Source: Litoditis marina
Taxonomy: Eukaryota > Nematoda > Chromadorea > Rhabditida > Rhabditidae
Direction: 5' to 3'
Length of the DNA stretch: 64,000 nt
Assembly: GCA_964036275.1 (NCBI GenBank)
Contig: OZ038433.1
Location: 12,238,446 to 12,302,445 of the forward strand
Made by a program: the position numbers and the translations under genes. Positions 1 through 15,000 of the stretch are shown here, one piece after another; position 1 is the first letter of the stretch; each line of letters begins with the position of its first letter. A model generated the notes under the pieces. That model was given only the letters and a program-made list of their open reading frames with translations. It was not told the DNA's origin and did not search any database.

Positions 1-3000
1 CAGAAGATGGTGAAGAGCATGTATCGACAGAGCGTCATTCTGTCGAGACACTTCAACCCGGAGACATACTCGAAACTCGTTCACAGTGTAAGTTTTGTGC
101 TTTCAGAAATCTGCTCACTTTTGCACTACTATCGAGTGAAATTGCCTGTTTTCATTGAGATTTGAGAAATTTCACGTGTTTTTATCTGGAAACGGACTTC
201 CTTCTATGGAATACTCTTACCTTACTGGTGTATGATAGGGACTGATCAAATCTTCGTTGTAGTTTGACTCGATAAACGGGATCAAAATACAAACACCGCG
301 GGGTCCACCGTGTAGGCCTGCTTTACAAAGAATGAACCTAATAAGCAGATATTTCTGTTGACAATTTTGGTCTTGTATGATTTTATTGATTTCGTTCTAG
401 GATTTCTTCCGCTGTCTGTCTGTGCTCTTCTCTCGTTTGTCTGCTGAAGGAGTTGATCTGAGGAACTATCAGTCTCTCTGCGAATCGGCCATTTCCGTGT
501 ACAAAGAGGTAAGAATTGCAATGTCTCAGCGACAGCAAGGATGTGTATTTTTGTTCGCCACCTCGGTACATCTAGAGATGGTAGCTAAATGAATATGTCT
601 TAGGTGGAGTAATCTGATTGATTTAGTTGTTTTCAATGCCTACGGGCTACGTTCAGGTTGCCAAGGTGTTTCTGAACATTTTATAACTTTATTATGATGA
701 TTATTAAGGTTGCGCAGACATTGGTTCCATCGGATGGGGAGTCGACACCACGAGATGGAGGTGCCCGGGTGGAGGCTGGACAAGCGGCACAAATCGGGGA
801 GGCACAGATCAGACAGATGGTAGGCACTCTAATAGGAGAATAGAGCTCAATAGTATTAGATAATAGCAATTTGCAGAGTTTTATCTTGTATAGATGGTAC
901 ACATTGGATTGTAGAGGGATTAGATAAAATTCCGCCAAGAAAAAATAAATAAAATGAAACGCGCATGACGTTTTCTCTACTCCACGAATTTCAATTGGTT
1001 CAAACGTGGAGCACAATTGTTTCTGAGTGGTGTCGCGCAGATTTGACGGCCTTGCTGCATCTTCATAGAGAACAAGTTTAGTTGGGAATAGGAAAACATG
1101 CTGGTTTTCAGTCGACTAAAATTGACTGTCAGATGTTTAAAGCTCGTGCCGTGGTTGTGATACTTATCTATGGTGTGATTTGGCAGGACTTGGAGGATAC
1201 TTATCTAGCTGAGTGCGGGTTTTGTGTGAAATATGTGATGTACTTTTAGTTGGACCTCAATCTGGGCTTCAATCGAGATGACGTGACACAGGCGCTGATT
1301 ATGTTCCCAACTGCCAATGAGGCCACCGAATGGCTCATCAATCGACCCGCTCAGCAGGACATGAATGTCAGTTGGAGCATTTATTTTACACCATTTTAAC
1401 ACTTGTGCGTAACCTAGTTATCTGACCGGGGATCATTGACGTTTTCTTCCAACTGGATACTGGACTGAGGGGACATATCACTTTTCCAAAATGTCGTTTA
1501 TCAGAGAATCACCTAAGTACACTTTTTTCTCAGTGATAGGGATGTTCAACTCTTCAAGTCCCACCTATGTTTCACACTGCAGCCTTAGCAAGACATGTCT
1601 CATTTTCAGCCCTCGATGAGCTAAACAGAACCTCTTGAAATATGAGCTCATCTTTTCATACTTTGATTCTACACGATTCATTTAAATAGTATATTCTATA
1701 TTGTTGGTCTTCTTCAGCAGCAGAACATCACGGTGGACGTGGGGGCAGTTAACCCAGGAGAAGAGGGGGATGCTGGCGGCGTCTCGAGTGGCGGTAGCAG
1801 TGCGCGGGCGTCGGTGGGACTGGAAGAACAAGCGGCACAAGACGACCAGATCGACACCCCGATCATCAAGCCACTCAGCGAGCTGGCCATTGATGTGAGT
1901 GGCGGAGACTGAATTATGAGAGTTTGGAGTTGAGATGTAATAACCGTAAGCCGTATAATGTTCTCTGCCAAGCCCCGACGTGTTTGAACGTGGGCATACG
2001 CAGTTTCTCTTGATGGTTGAATACGCTATTTGGAGATAGCAGGTTTTGTTTCGTTTCCTCCTCTCCAACTGGGGCTTTTGTGTTGTGTGAGGCAAAGGAA
2101 TTTTGTGCCTTGTAATTTCCTTTCTATGTAAAACTCATTTGTATGTTATTGAAGTGTCTGGTTCATGCCCGCCATTCCAGAAGGACGTCTCGGTGTCGCA
2201 GGCGTGTATTGAGTTGATGCCGTTGTGCAAACGACTGATGGAAGTCGGCTCGGACCTCGTGTTCTCCTGTGCCGACATGGTCATTGGGGTGGTGGATTCA
2301 CTGGACGAGAACTGGAAGAAGAATCAGCTCATCTCGAAGATTATGATTCAGGAGGTATGTTTGGTCTGACTCTACTTTTTGTTTCCATCTCCTTCCTATA
2401 TATAGAAACCAAAACTACTTTTATTCTTCGCCTACACCTAAAAATTCTCACCTCTCAATATAGTTCTCTTCGAGAGCTAGAGGAATTCTCCGTAACTTTG
2501 TTTTTTTACTACTATTCAATCTGAACATCTGAACTTTTCTACCTGAACGAGAGATTTTTTTCGCATAAATTTCCTGGTGATGGTGATGAGTTTTAAAATA
2601 GGAATCTGTTCGTTTTTGTAGCATGTTTTCTAGTACGAGAAGTAGACCACAAATGGTGTTCGTGTTCAGATTCTGGAGATGGCTCGCACCGTGATCGACG
2701 ACCCGCAGGAGAATCTCGCGACGGTGCTGGCCACGCGAATCCACTTTGTTTGTTTGTTGTTCGAACACATCTCCGAAGATTACCTCGAGGTTCGTTGTTA
2801 GTTCAGTTACTAACTACTTGGTGCACATTTAGCTTGCGATGGGAAGTGGGGAGATTACGAACGCGGCTTACAATATGAATATTAGGAATCATTGCATAGA
2901 GAATAACAGTTTACTTCATATGACTTCCGACATTGAAGATGATCTTGGCCAGAAAAGTATTTGAAGAAATGTTGCAGTATTCTGGGTGAATCTGATAAAT

Positions 3001-6000
3001 GTATCGTGTTCAGATCCTGGAAAGTTACCCCATGGTCACTGTTCTCCAAAACCTTCTGCGAACCATCCACGAGAAGTTTGAACTGGCTCACATGCACAAT
3101 GCGTGAGTTATTTGTCAACATTATAACCATTGTCATGAGCGAATTCTCACAGTTGCACTCTAAAATTCCAGAAAGTAGATATCCCTCATTTTTTGTCAGT
3201 CCGTGATACCTGGATGATTGAAACGATCGATTGAAAAGTATATTTAGAAAGAGGAAAAATTGAAGCTGAGCTTAAAATAGATTATACAGAGTGTGCTGTT
3301 GAGAACTTATCGATAATAGTCTGTGTTATTCTCGTGTAGTTGTGAATAGCCTTTCCAGTCTTCTACCGCCCGTCGTGCTGTGGTTTGATCTGTACGACAA
3401 GTGTCATCGGACGCAGAAACGACGTCAGTTGCTGGAGAAGTTGGCGGCGGACAAACAGCTGAGGTGGACGTATTTGGGAGACGACAACGAGGGCAGATAC
3501 CCCGCGTCTCGATCCGGTGGGTACCATATTCCACTAAGATGGTCCGAAAAATCAGAACAATGGGCTCTTGTTCTGCAAAACCAGGCAAATTTGACTATGT
3601 TTCAGTCTTGATCAGGAAGTTTTTCGGTTGGTGCATCGAATGAAAAACGGGCTATAGCTTTGTAATAGTTACCGTACTGATTCGGGGCATTCAATAATGT
3701 TGTTTGTTGGGGTTTTACTGTCAAAAACTGTGGTAATTTGGTGTTGGAAAGATGAATCATCTTGAGTTTTTGTTGTTCATATAATTGTATTTTACAGGAA
3801 AGAAGTGGATACCGTATGCACCATCGGCCCAGACTCAGCTGAATGCGGCCTTCTTCAGTGGAAAGTCATCTGTCACAGTCAAAAGGTATGCTCAAGTTTT
3901 CATATCGGGTGTTATTTGGGCTCCCTACTGAGACTGTTTTGTGTATTGCTGTTTTGCGGAATTTTGTTTGTGTCGTTTTTCTTCTCTTTTATTTCATACG
4001 CACAGTTATCGTGTTAGGTGTGGTTAGAATACGGGGTTTCTGGTTTCTAATTATTGCCAATTTTGATGTGTTTAAGTACGAGTGATAAAACTCGTAGTTT
4101 ACCTTGAACTTTTTGAAACTGAATTCAGGGATGTTTTTCATGTGTTTCAGTGCCCGGGACCGCGAGTTCACTGTGGAGTTTGCCTCGTTGAAGCAGAAGG
4201 AGAACGACGCGCACAAGTGTCCCGTGAATCTGGAGATTCCCGATGGAGTCGACATTTCACTAGCAGATATTGTCAAGATGGTGAGCATAGGATCTCCTCC
4301 ATTTCATGCAATGTTTCTTGCTGGCACGAAATAGTTCTGTTTGTTTTCCGCGTGTAGAAGCTCAGGAAGTTCATACCAGTGTGTTTTATCAACAAAAAAT
4401 GCGACCTTTTTGCTAGCCGAAATGAGAAAACCTTCATCTATTCTAGACTGCTCATGAATGATTATGATAGCGGTTCTCCCTAAACACATATAGAACATAA
4501 ATGGCTAAATAACAAACATCAAAATATGTGAGTCTTAGCTTTGTTTTCCAGGAATCGGAGAATGTGTGGTCGGCGGACGAGAGCAAGGAGCTTCTGATCT
4601 CGGTTGTTCGTCTGCTTCACAAGGGCGTCGTCCATCACACGGCGGCCCATTCCCTTCTGTCCTTCACGGCCAGACTCACGCGGGATCACACGTGTGCCAA
4701 GAACTTCCTGCAGGTACTCAGACAATTCCCAGCCAATTGGCCAGCCACTTTTTTATTGGCTGAGCGAGAGAGTATGCAGGTCAGAGAGACCCAGATGTCT
4801 GCGGCCTCATTGACCTGCGCACTCTCTCGCTTTTGTAGCTGGCCAATCGAAGAAAATTGGCGCCAATCGTTCTGAGTATGTCGTTTTTTTTACAACGAGC
4901 CCAACTACTGTCTGTCACAGTTTCAAGTTCAGATTTTGAGGATATAGTTGTCTCGCTGGTTACCATTCCTATCTGCCCACATTCTTTCTGGTTTCTGGTT
5001 ATGCGGAACACTGTTTGTGGTTCATTCAGTCATTTGGTATCATGTTGTAGCTAATTATTGGGACTGACTGTAACCATTCTGGAAGACAGTTGGAGAGTGT
5101 TGTTAGCTACCTCCTTTCATTAATCATGTTAAAGAGAAACTCGCATTTCTATCACTGCGGAATTCTGTCCTGAATTCATGGTTTGGCCGTGATAATCAGT
5201 CCAACTGAGCTCGGGCAAGGCCTTCCAGGAAACAAGACTGAACTGTTGCTGATACTGATGAATATGTCTTCTATTTACAGCAAGGTGGCGTGGTAGCCAT
5301 GCTACAACTGCGAAGTTCCCACTCCCCTTGTACGTCGGCCCTCGTCTCTCTCATTCTTCGACAGTGCATTGACACGGATGATCTGCTCAGGGCGGTAGGT
5401 TTTTTCCCCAGAGAATTCTCTTTCTTATTATGTTTCTGGAGTGGAAAGGAGTTTATTGATTTAGATTCAGTTTTATGTATACTGTATTCATCCGAGTTTG
5501 AGAGGGGTGGACGACTTTGAATTGGTCAACACATCTTAATGGAAACGGATATTCATTCGTTTATCAGGAAATACATTCACGTGACGCTAGACTAATTATA
5601 GGATGATTGAGGGCCGTTCATCTCCTATGCATGAGTGAAATGTTGTGGTACATACGTAAAATACCCCCTCATTCTGATATTGGCTGATGTTCACTTTTGT
5701 CCGATTCCAATTGTGTCATGAACACTTAAATGTTTAAGATTCTAGGCAAAATGACTATTTTTGTGTATTCGGGGTCGGGGCTGCTGATGCTCACTTTTGG
5801 GGGGTTGCTCATGCTTTGTTTTCTTTCTGCCCTGATTCGGACCTATTTCACGTATGTTGTGGTATTTTCATTTCCGTTCTCGTTCAGGTCTACGAGAAGA
5901 CGATTCGCCAGATGACGAGTGTCAATTCGACGCCGTTGAGTGAATATCTGGGGATTCAGGACAACAAGCCGAAGGAGTGGTACGAAACACTCAAGAAACT

Positions 6001-9000
6001 GGCACCGCTGGCTGTCAAGTGAGTCCTTATCATCCTGGAAACGTTTGGAAACTGGAATTGAACAGAAATACTAAAGATTTTATGTCATACAAAACTTTGA
6101 TTAAAGTAGGACGATTATGTGGACCAATCCCGTGTCAAAGGTCCTTTAAACTGCAACTGAAGAATGTATTGCAGATTAAAGGACTGAAGCGTTGCGATTG
6201 GACCACATAATCGTCCTCCTTTAATTGGGTGTTCAACAACTGAACAATTCTATTACACTTAACTTTTTATGGGTATGGTAATAATATTCATCCCACAAAA
6301 GTGTAACAACGGTACGAAAACCAAGCTCATGAATTAATCACGGTCGGAAGATGTGAAGTGGGTTTTCTTTTCCCGAAATTCAATTATTGTATCACTTGAG
6401 GAATCCCGACGTGTACGTGACGACGATGGAAAAGTGTACAAAGATGGCGAGCAACGGCAGCACAATTCAGTTCACCGGAAAGAATCTTCGATCGGGCACA
6501 GAGACCAGTGTCGACATGGATCAGGTACGGTTGAAAACACAACAACAGTTATATAGTCGACCAAATAATCGGAAAATTGAAAACGGCTCACTTTGGGTGA
6601 AGAGTAGTCGAATTTGATCACTTCAGATACTAACTTATCGAATTTGTGAAGTTGAATCGAAAAACGACCCTTCCGTAAAATAGTCGGACCTTACTGATCT
6701 ATGACAACAATTGCTGTTAAAATATATAAAGTTATTCACAGTTTAACACATTGTTTGTTTCAGATTGTCTCCCTTGTACTCCGTGAGGTGTTGAGTGGAG
6801 AATGGCCGTCTGAGAATGAGGTTCCTTTAGGACATGGAAGAATGGTAAATTCCTAATTTTTCAATTTTTCCGGTTCTCAAAATGTATTTGACTCCGATTG
6901 GACTACGAAAAGCAGATACATGGTTACGAAATTACTTTGTGTGAAGCCATGACGCGTGAAATTGCACTCCGATCTGTAATATATGGCCAGTTTTTGATAG
7001 ATGTGTAGTATAATTAGTAATCTGACACACAATTTGTGATTGCCTTCTTTAAGCGCACACTGTCTTCAGTTGTTGTATCTATTTGTTCAGTTGGTGGTTT
7101 AGTTTTCACTCGTTTCGCGAAGAAGAAGAGAAAACGAGAAATATAATGAAATTGATTGCAGCTGTCTCGTGGCACCCTGCTGACTCTTTTGGCCGAGCTG
7201 GTGAAGACGTACGGTGGTGCGGCCGGGTTGATCTGCGGGGCAAAGGAGGCCGAGCAGAGCATCATTCATCTGCTCCTGGAGAAGTACATTGATGGCAAGG
7301 ATAAGGTGAGAGCTGTTATTAGAGGTATTATGAAAATTTTACAGCAAAAAAGTTGGTTTTCCGATTCAAACACGTGAAGCTGCCCGATGATTTTGGGGTA
7401 AAAAAATAGACATGTGAAAGCAGTTCATTGACTTTTTGAGAGGAAATTGAAAATTTGATGGAAAAAAATAAATGTTTTGCAAGGTTTTTCAACTTTTTCC
7501 ATTCGCAGGAAACGATGAAGGCCCTAAAGGTGTTGATCGCGGTGCTAGCCGGCTGCAACCACTCGCCGAAGGCTCAGGAGTCGCTGGTGGCGGATGTCAA
7601 GTCGTCGTTGGCCCTAATTGGGTCATCGTCACCGGCTGTCATTTGCACAAAGGTAGGTTGGCTTGTCAGGGTGGTAGGAAGCGGGGAGTGTTAGAACTAC
7701 TTGTTTATCCTACTTGTTGCCGCGTAGTAGTTGAGCCCAAACCCCTTCGAAGTTGTGAGTTGGTTCAATCAGAAACAGCTCCCGTTACGACTAGACAGAC
7801 TACGATTGTAAGACAACTCGCGAAGTTTAAATATTTGAGCTGTCAGAGTACGAAGAAGCTTCCGTTCAATCTTTGATCTCTTCTATGCTCACCTCGTCTC
7901 CCTTCTGCAGGTTGACGAGATGTGCTCCCTGATGGTGATGATGGTCGACTCCTGTCCCTCCCCGGTGGTTCCCTCAGGTTCCGCCCATCGAACCCCCTCT
8001 CAGACCCCTCCCAACCCCGTCATGAGACTGTTCCACAAGAAGAAGATATGCAACGATCTCGTGAGGACCATCACCTATCTACAGTTGTCGCACAAGGTAC
8101 GGCATTTATTTTCCCATTCCACTGAATATGACTATTTCGAATCGAAAAATACTTTTTTCGATACGTCTTACCGTATAGAACCAGGAATGTAGGTAGGGGG
8201 AGAGGACTCTATTAAGGTTTTTTAGTTCTCCAATAATTCGTATACCCGACTTGGCTAGTCTCCAATTCGCTGTTGGCGTGTTGGGCTGACCCTAGGGGTG
8301 TAGTACGGTACCAAATGTTGTATTTACAAATATACAATTATATTGGTTCATATCAAACGGTAATTTGGTTGTGTACACCACAGTAGAACTCTGCAGCTTG
8401 ATAATTGGCTGATTGGAATGAATATCTCCTTCCAGGATTCGATTGATACCGTGAATCAAGTGTTGAAGACGTTGGAAACGATGCTGCGCAATATGAACTC
8501 GCCCGCCGCCTCAACTCAGTCGAATCACGATAATGTAAGTTTTCTCACCTCGTTTTGCGAACATGTGCATCATACGTCGTATTCTGTTGTATGATCTTTC
8601 GTTTCAATTCATGAATAACTCTTCACGCATAAGCAAGGCCCAGATGAAGAAAAAAAAAACGGAAACTAGGTTTATTTGTAACTAGCCCGTTTTTCGAAAT
8701 TTCCCTGATAAAAGTCTGATATCAATTAAAAAATAGAAGGAGGTCCACTAAAATAAAGTTATTTCAGTATAAAGTTTTAACCCAAATGATATTGACTAAA
8801 CTAAATATAGCATGATGTTAGGTGTTGCCGTCGGGAGTGGCGCGCGGCCTACTTCGCGGTCTTCTGAACGAGGCTGACGAGGGGGGAGAGGACGAGGACC
8901 CAATGGACGACCATCACCACTTCCTCGAGGGGGCGGAGAGAATGTTCCGCGAGCATATGGACATGGAACGAGCCCCCAGGAACATGGAACGCGAGCTGGA

Positions 9001-12000
9001 GGACCTCAGGGCACAAGTACGAGCGTTGGAACAGGCGCCGGTGGGTGAAGGGGTATAGATTACCGAAGCCGACTTTGGAAAGTCCATAACATGTAGTCGA
9101 TGATTATTCATAGTGTAACTCTATAAGTCGAAGTGTATAAAGTTATATCAAAATTCACCCCACCCCCTTTCGGGATGTTGAATCTATTCTGCATCGCGTT
9201 TCTCGTAATGGGGATGATATCGTTATCAACACTAATTATTCAGAGTCTTTGCTTGCCGCATGTGAACATTGTTCTTCACGAATAGCCCGCTCCTTCGTTT
9301 CGCTCATTCTAAGTCTCATATGAAAATGATGTTTGTAGGCGTTGGCGAACCTTGAGCGAACTTTATAATGTATTATCTTTATGATAAAGTATATTAGATA
9401 TTCTTTATGATAAATGATGTTTGTAGGCGTTGGCGAACCACGAGCATGACCAGGACCTAGATGATGAGGACAGAGAGGGGGATGACGAGGATGATGATCT
9501 ACTCGGAGCCGATGAGGACATGTTGGGAGAGGAGGAGGAGGAGGGCGCAGACGACGCCGGCGAGGACTCGGTAGGTCAAACATATACTCTGGAAACTGGT
9601 TGTGTAGTGAGAAAAGACGCGAAATTTGACAGTTTTCGATGCAAAATATGATGTTTTACGATGTGTTTGAATGAGGAACGGGATACATTTTGTAGGCGAG
9701 TGGACAGGTTGGGGAGGACGAGCGGGGGTTCATACTACAATGAACAGTAACAAGGAATGCGCTGCCGGCTTTCATAATGATTGAAAGCGATAAAGTTTGA
9801 CGTATTTGGATGAGAAAAAGTGTTCCGCAGTGTGGAACAGTCGCACTTTTCTGTCATGTGTCCATACACCAGGGATTTGCTGCATCATCACACAAGTTTA
9901 GAAACGTTCTATTGTTTTCTTCGAGAATTGTCCATTTCTGTTTGATTGTAGGCGGAGTCGGTGAGTACGATGGAAGATGGCGGCGACGCGGAAGCCCTGA
10001 ATGAGGCCGAGGAAATAGCCGAAGCGGCCATGCGAGACGAGATGGAACAGGAAGATGCCCAGCAGGTGGAGACACTGTTATACTACCACCCCCCTCCACG
10101 AGATCCCATAATCTCTTTCCCTTCATTCATGTTTCCCACGTAGCGTAAAAACAGAGAATTGTAACACGTAGTTGGGGGAATCGTGGTGAATTCCGATTTT
10201 TTCGAGCTCTTGACGTCGGGTTTTCAAGTTGTCTGAAATGTTTGTAGTTTTCATTGGAAGCTGTTGTTATATAGCTGTTTTTATCAGGGTGGTTCTGTCG
10301 GCGAGGGTGGCGACGAGACGATGGATGTGGGCGGAGATGGAGGTCCCGGGGGAGAGCCAAATGAGGAAGACACTGAAGAAGAGGAGGAGGACGATAATGA
10401 TGATGACGACGAGGATGATGAAGATGACTACGAGAATGACGACTACCACTATGAGGATGATCAGCCCGAGGTGGGCGGCTATACTATAGGGTCACCCATA
10501 CCCTAGAAAATAAGGACTTTCTTATGGTCGAAATCGGTAAAGTTTGAAGGTTTTCGGTGCGAAATCATGTTTTTGCGTAGTTCAACAGGAATAGTTGGAT
10601 TATGAGTGTTACCTGACTGGGGTTGGGTTCGTGGATTGGGAGCTGAATGACTTACTGCCAAACGATTACAATTAGAGGCGATGCCTAACATGTTTGATAT
10701 TAAAGTATTGGTTTTCAGATCTTCGACGGTATGTACGACGACATCGAGCGTCCAGGAATCGTGATGAACGGAGTAGACGACTGGGACATCTTCCCCACAC
10801 CCTTCGGGCACCTGGGACAGGGCGCCAGGTAACACCACACAGCAGTAAATTGTATAGTTTAGTGCAAAATACAATGTATTCACGTCTTTAAATCAAAATA
10901 CGGAGTTATTTTTCTAGAATACTCACAGCTTTCGGCGGTGTGCAGATAATTAGGATAATTCATGAACCCAGAACAGAGCAAGCTGGTTTGGGATGTGTGT
11001 TGTTTGTTTGTGATATGTTTCATCTATCACGATGCTTCCTGTTTGCTCTAATGAGAAAACAAATAATACACAAATATCTCATTCATTCCTTGCCATTTCG
11101 TGATTTTCAGAGAAGCGCGACAGCGTCCAGCGGCAGCCGAGGCTCAACATCCGCTGCTGGTCCGACCACTTCATATCGCCGACACCGCACCCCATGTTCT
11201 CGCGCACGGAAACTCATCTCTGGTTGGTGTCTCATACACAAAATAGTTCAATGACGGTGTAACTAAAATGGACGTTATGAATTAATTTTAACAGAAAAGT
11301 TATATTTCAAGATTGATTGTACAACAATTGAAGTGTGTGTGTTACAAGCCTAGAAGTTACGGCAACCACCTGGCCTAGGTGTTATATGAATTATTGGGTA
11401 AATAACGAATCATCGCCTGTGACTTGGAGAGTACAGCACAGGCGTGCGTACGTTTTGTTTCAAATGAAACAGTAATTCTGAGAAATGAACGTGTTTGTAA
11501 TAGGTTTTGATTTGATCGAATAATAACGTTTAGAAATAAACTTATTTGTTACGACTATTTTGTTTTACAGATTCCGGACTACCGCGTGGTGCTGAATCGT
11601 GGCGACGCGTTGACGTTGACGCGTCAGAATGCGATTCGCAGGATGGGAGCAGCCAGCAGGGTGAGCTACAAATAGAAATTTGTATAATAATTTTATCATT
11701 GATTGAAAAAGCAAATAGCATGCAAGAAAACGGTTTTAGCGACACTTTATTTTATATTATCATATAAAATAATAATTGCGCCAATTGTATTCGTCTATTT
11801 GAACAGGTGCGGGCCATAGCTCAGGGCGGAGCCCAGATATTCGATCGACTGTTTGACATGCAGGTTAGGGATCGACACGGAACCGTCATCAATCTTATGG
11901 TGGGTCCGACGATTTGTTTGAGTCGATTTTATGATTACTCAGTTTTCGTCAAAACCTAAAATCTTGATTTCGACTAAACTTTGAGAGGTGTTGGTCAAAT

Positions 12001-15000
12001 TTGTGATTCTTCCCAATACCCTTACGTATTTTAATTTTTTCTTCACACAGAACTCAGAATGATGTTCACGTTTTGTTTGTGCTATTCTTGTTTCTGAGCT
12101 TATACCAGGAACTGTCGAACATCGAACTTCACCGTGTCGATTGATTGCAGGATCCTAGTTTCGAGCGCGAGGAACGTCATCTGCGTACGCCGGCCAGTGT
12201 GCCATCTGCTCTGGACAGACTGACCGGGGGAATTGATCTACTCGAACCACTCTCCAGTCTGTTCGTCTCGGTCCTCTGCAATTCATTGGTCACCAGACAG
12301 GCCAAGGAAAAGGTGGACAAGGTGGGCGGAGTTGTGCAGTTTTTATCAAAAATACAGCGCCATGCGCCAAGACCTTCTATGAGTTGAGAAAATCATGAGA
12401 AAATCATGTTCATGTAGAAATATAAAGAAGACTTAGTAACATGAGGATATATAAATAAATAAAATAGCATGTAAATGTAAAAGTAAAATAAATAAAACCT
12501 AGAATCCACGTGTGTGAAGTCATGTTACCTAGGCATTTCGGGCTTTTAACATCTATATGCCGGTAGGGGCCCTCATCAGTAGATGCCCTACCCAGTTAAC
12601 CCTAATGTAGTTAGAAAAATAATATAATAAAATAAAGAATATAAGTAAATAAGTCAAAATAATAAAATATAACCGTAAATAAAATAGAGTATAACTGTAA
12701 TATTAAAACTGAAAGCTAGAAATAAATATATAGTAAAGTATTAGAATTAAAACTGTAGAAAATGAGATAATAAAAGGATAAAGAATAAAGAGGAGATAGA
12801 ACGAGAAGGGAAGGAGACAGGAATATATCCTAGTATAGTAGGAGACGCCAGGTAAAAACTGACAAAAAAATTACGTGAATAAGCGAATATAGGCTAAGTG
12901 AGGGACCCTTGGCGGTGTTCATCATGCACGCGCGTTGATCAGCGTTTCGTAAGAGGGGGTTGGGCTTCGTTTTCAATTCCCAGTTCCACTTTAGTGAGCG
13001 ATGAACTCGCACTTTTCTTATCACGAGCTCACTTCTGCTTTTGGTTGTTCATGAGTAAACTGTGTGACGTTTCCCCGTGAAGGTGTACATTATAAAATCT
13101 CACCTTATTTGAACTTTTCCAATTTTTTCATTGAACCGAACTTGGTTAATTGAACTAATAAAACTCAATTTGCAGGAAGCGGCCGCAGCTGCTGCTGAGA
13201 AGGAAAAGGAGAAGGCCGCCGCAGCTACTACGTCATCAGCAGATTCTGCCGCCACTACGACGGCGGAGGAGACGGTGTCGGTGGTGGTTCCGCCGCTTCC
13301 CGAAGTGGCACTACCTGCCTGGGATCTGGGACAAAGGGTTGACCTGAATAGAAGGACACAGGACGAGGAAGCTATGGATGTTACCGGTAGGCAGGTGGTT
13401 GGCGAACGTAGTTCGAATCTGTTGGATGCCTCATCAATTGGGATTTCAACTACGCGAATTTCATCCATAGTCACACTACAATGTTCCCAGTTTATTATGT
13501 TTTGTTCTGAGCGGGTCCGCGGGTTGTTCTCCTTGTAGAGATCGAGCTGATCATGTTATAAGAATAGTTATAATAATCTTAATAATAATGATGTCGTTTA
13601 GAGCCGGATGCGCCCCAGCAGCAGGAAGACGTCTCGATGGACGAGGCCCCGCCCAATTCATCTGCGGCCACAGTGGCATCGTCGGTGGACGGGGAGGCAG
13701 AGGAGGTCATGGAACAACACGACGTCGCCGTCGACACGACCGATTCTGTCGCAGCCGCGACGGTTTCTGTCGCGAACACGACCGATTCTGCCGCGCCAGC
13801 CGCCGAAGAAGAGGCAATGTGGGTGGTTTTGGCTCGGTCTCTTAAGCTCTGGTTTCGATCGGATTGTCGGGATGGTAATCATGTATTGGAACAATGTAAT
13901 ATCTTGTTGCAGTGACCATGTTATTGACAGTCTTATCTTCTTTAGTTCATATTCTGGAAGTGTTTTCTTTTCAGGCAAGCAACGGTTGCGGTAGCAGAAC
14001 CAGCTGTGGATCAACCATCTTCTTCCACTGAAACAGCAGCGGTGGCCGAGAACCGGGTTCCCGAGGAATTTCGAGCTGTCCTGGGAGGTTGGTTGTATCC
14101 TAGTCATACTTATCACACCCTTACACGAAGAAGCCTTATGAAAATAGCCTTGATGTTCTAGGATCTAGGAGCGGCGTGATAGTGTTGAGTTATAGTGAAA
14201 GAGTCATTCTATGATTTCCTCTCTAAAAGTGATCTCTTTTTCGCAACCGACTTTATTTTGGATGCGAAAAAAGCGAAAAAAAAACGGATAAGTTGCAGAT
14301 ATTGTTCTGCCGAACGGTGTGGATCCCGCGTTCCTGGCTGCGCTTCCCGAAGAAATGCGAGGCGAAGTCATTCGAGACCACGAACGACAACAACGTGCTC
14401 AGAGGGTGACAGCCGCGGTACCAGCAGCAGCTCCCGAAGTAGCCGGCACAGTGGCAGACGGCGGTGAGGCCGCAGCCGCTAATACCGCGGAAGCCGCGAC
14501 ACCAGTGGTAGCCGCAGCGGTCGTGGAGCCGATAGATCAGGACTTCCTTGCGGCACTTCCTCCCGAGTTGCAGGAGGTTAGTATAGAGTATGGATGATAT
14601 GTGATGCATTTGGTGTAACAGTGCATATATAGTACCGTTAGTCTTACACCCGATCTATTAAGTTTCTCCATATTTCCGTGTAGTGCGTCGAACTTGGGTG
14701 GTTTTGTTTCATTATGAGGCTCTTAAACGCATTCTCAACTGATAAAGATCTAGGAAGCGTATAGTTCGTTCCACCCACATATAACCCTTTACAGTAACAT
14801 GCTCTAAATTTTGGTGGTGTCTTCTGCATCTGTACTACTAAAAATTCTGAAAGTTTGAAACCTAAATAATTAATCGTTCGTTAGTAGACGGGTTACTGTA
14901 GAAGGGTATCGATTGGTGAAACAGGGTATAACGTGGTGTTTGTTCAGGAGATTCTTCAACAACACGAGCGAGCAGTGCGTGAGGCGGAAGAAGCGGCGCG

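Noticed and set aside
1682..2095. 137-codon minus-strand frame inside eel-1
   Set aside because: It is antisense to exon 1718-1894 and adjacent intron, with no features of its own.
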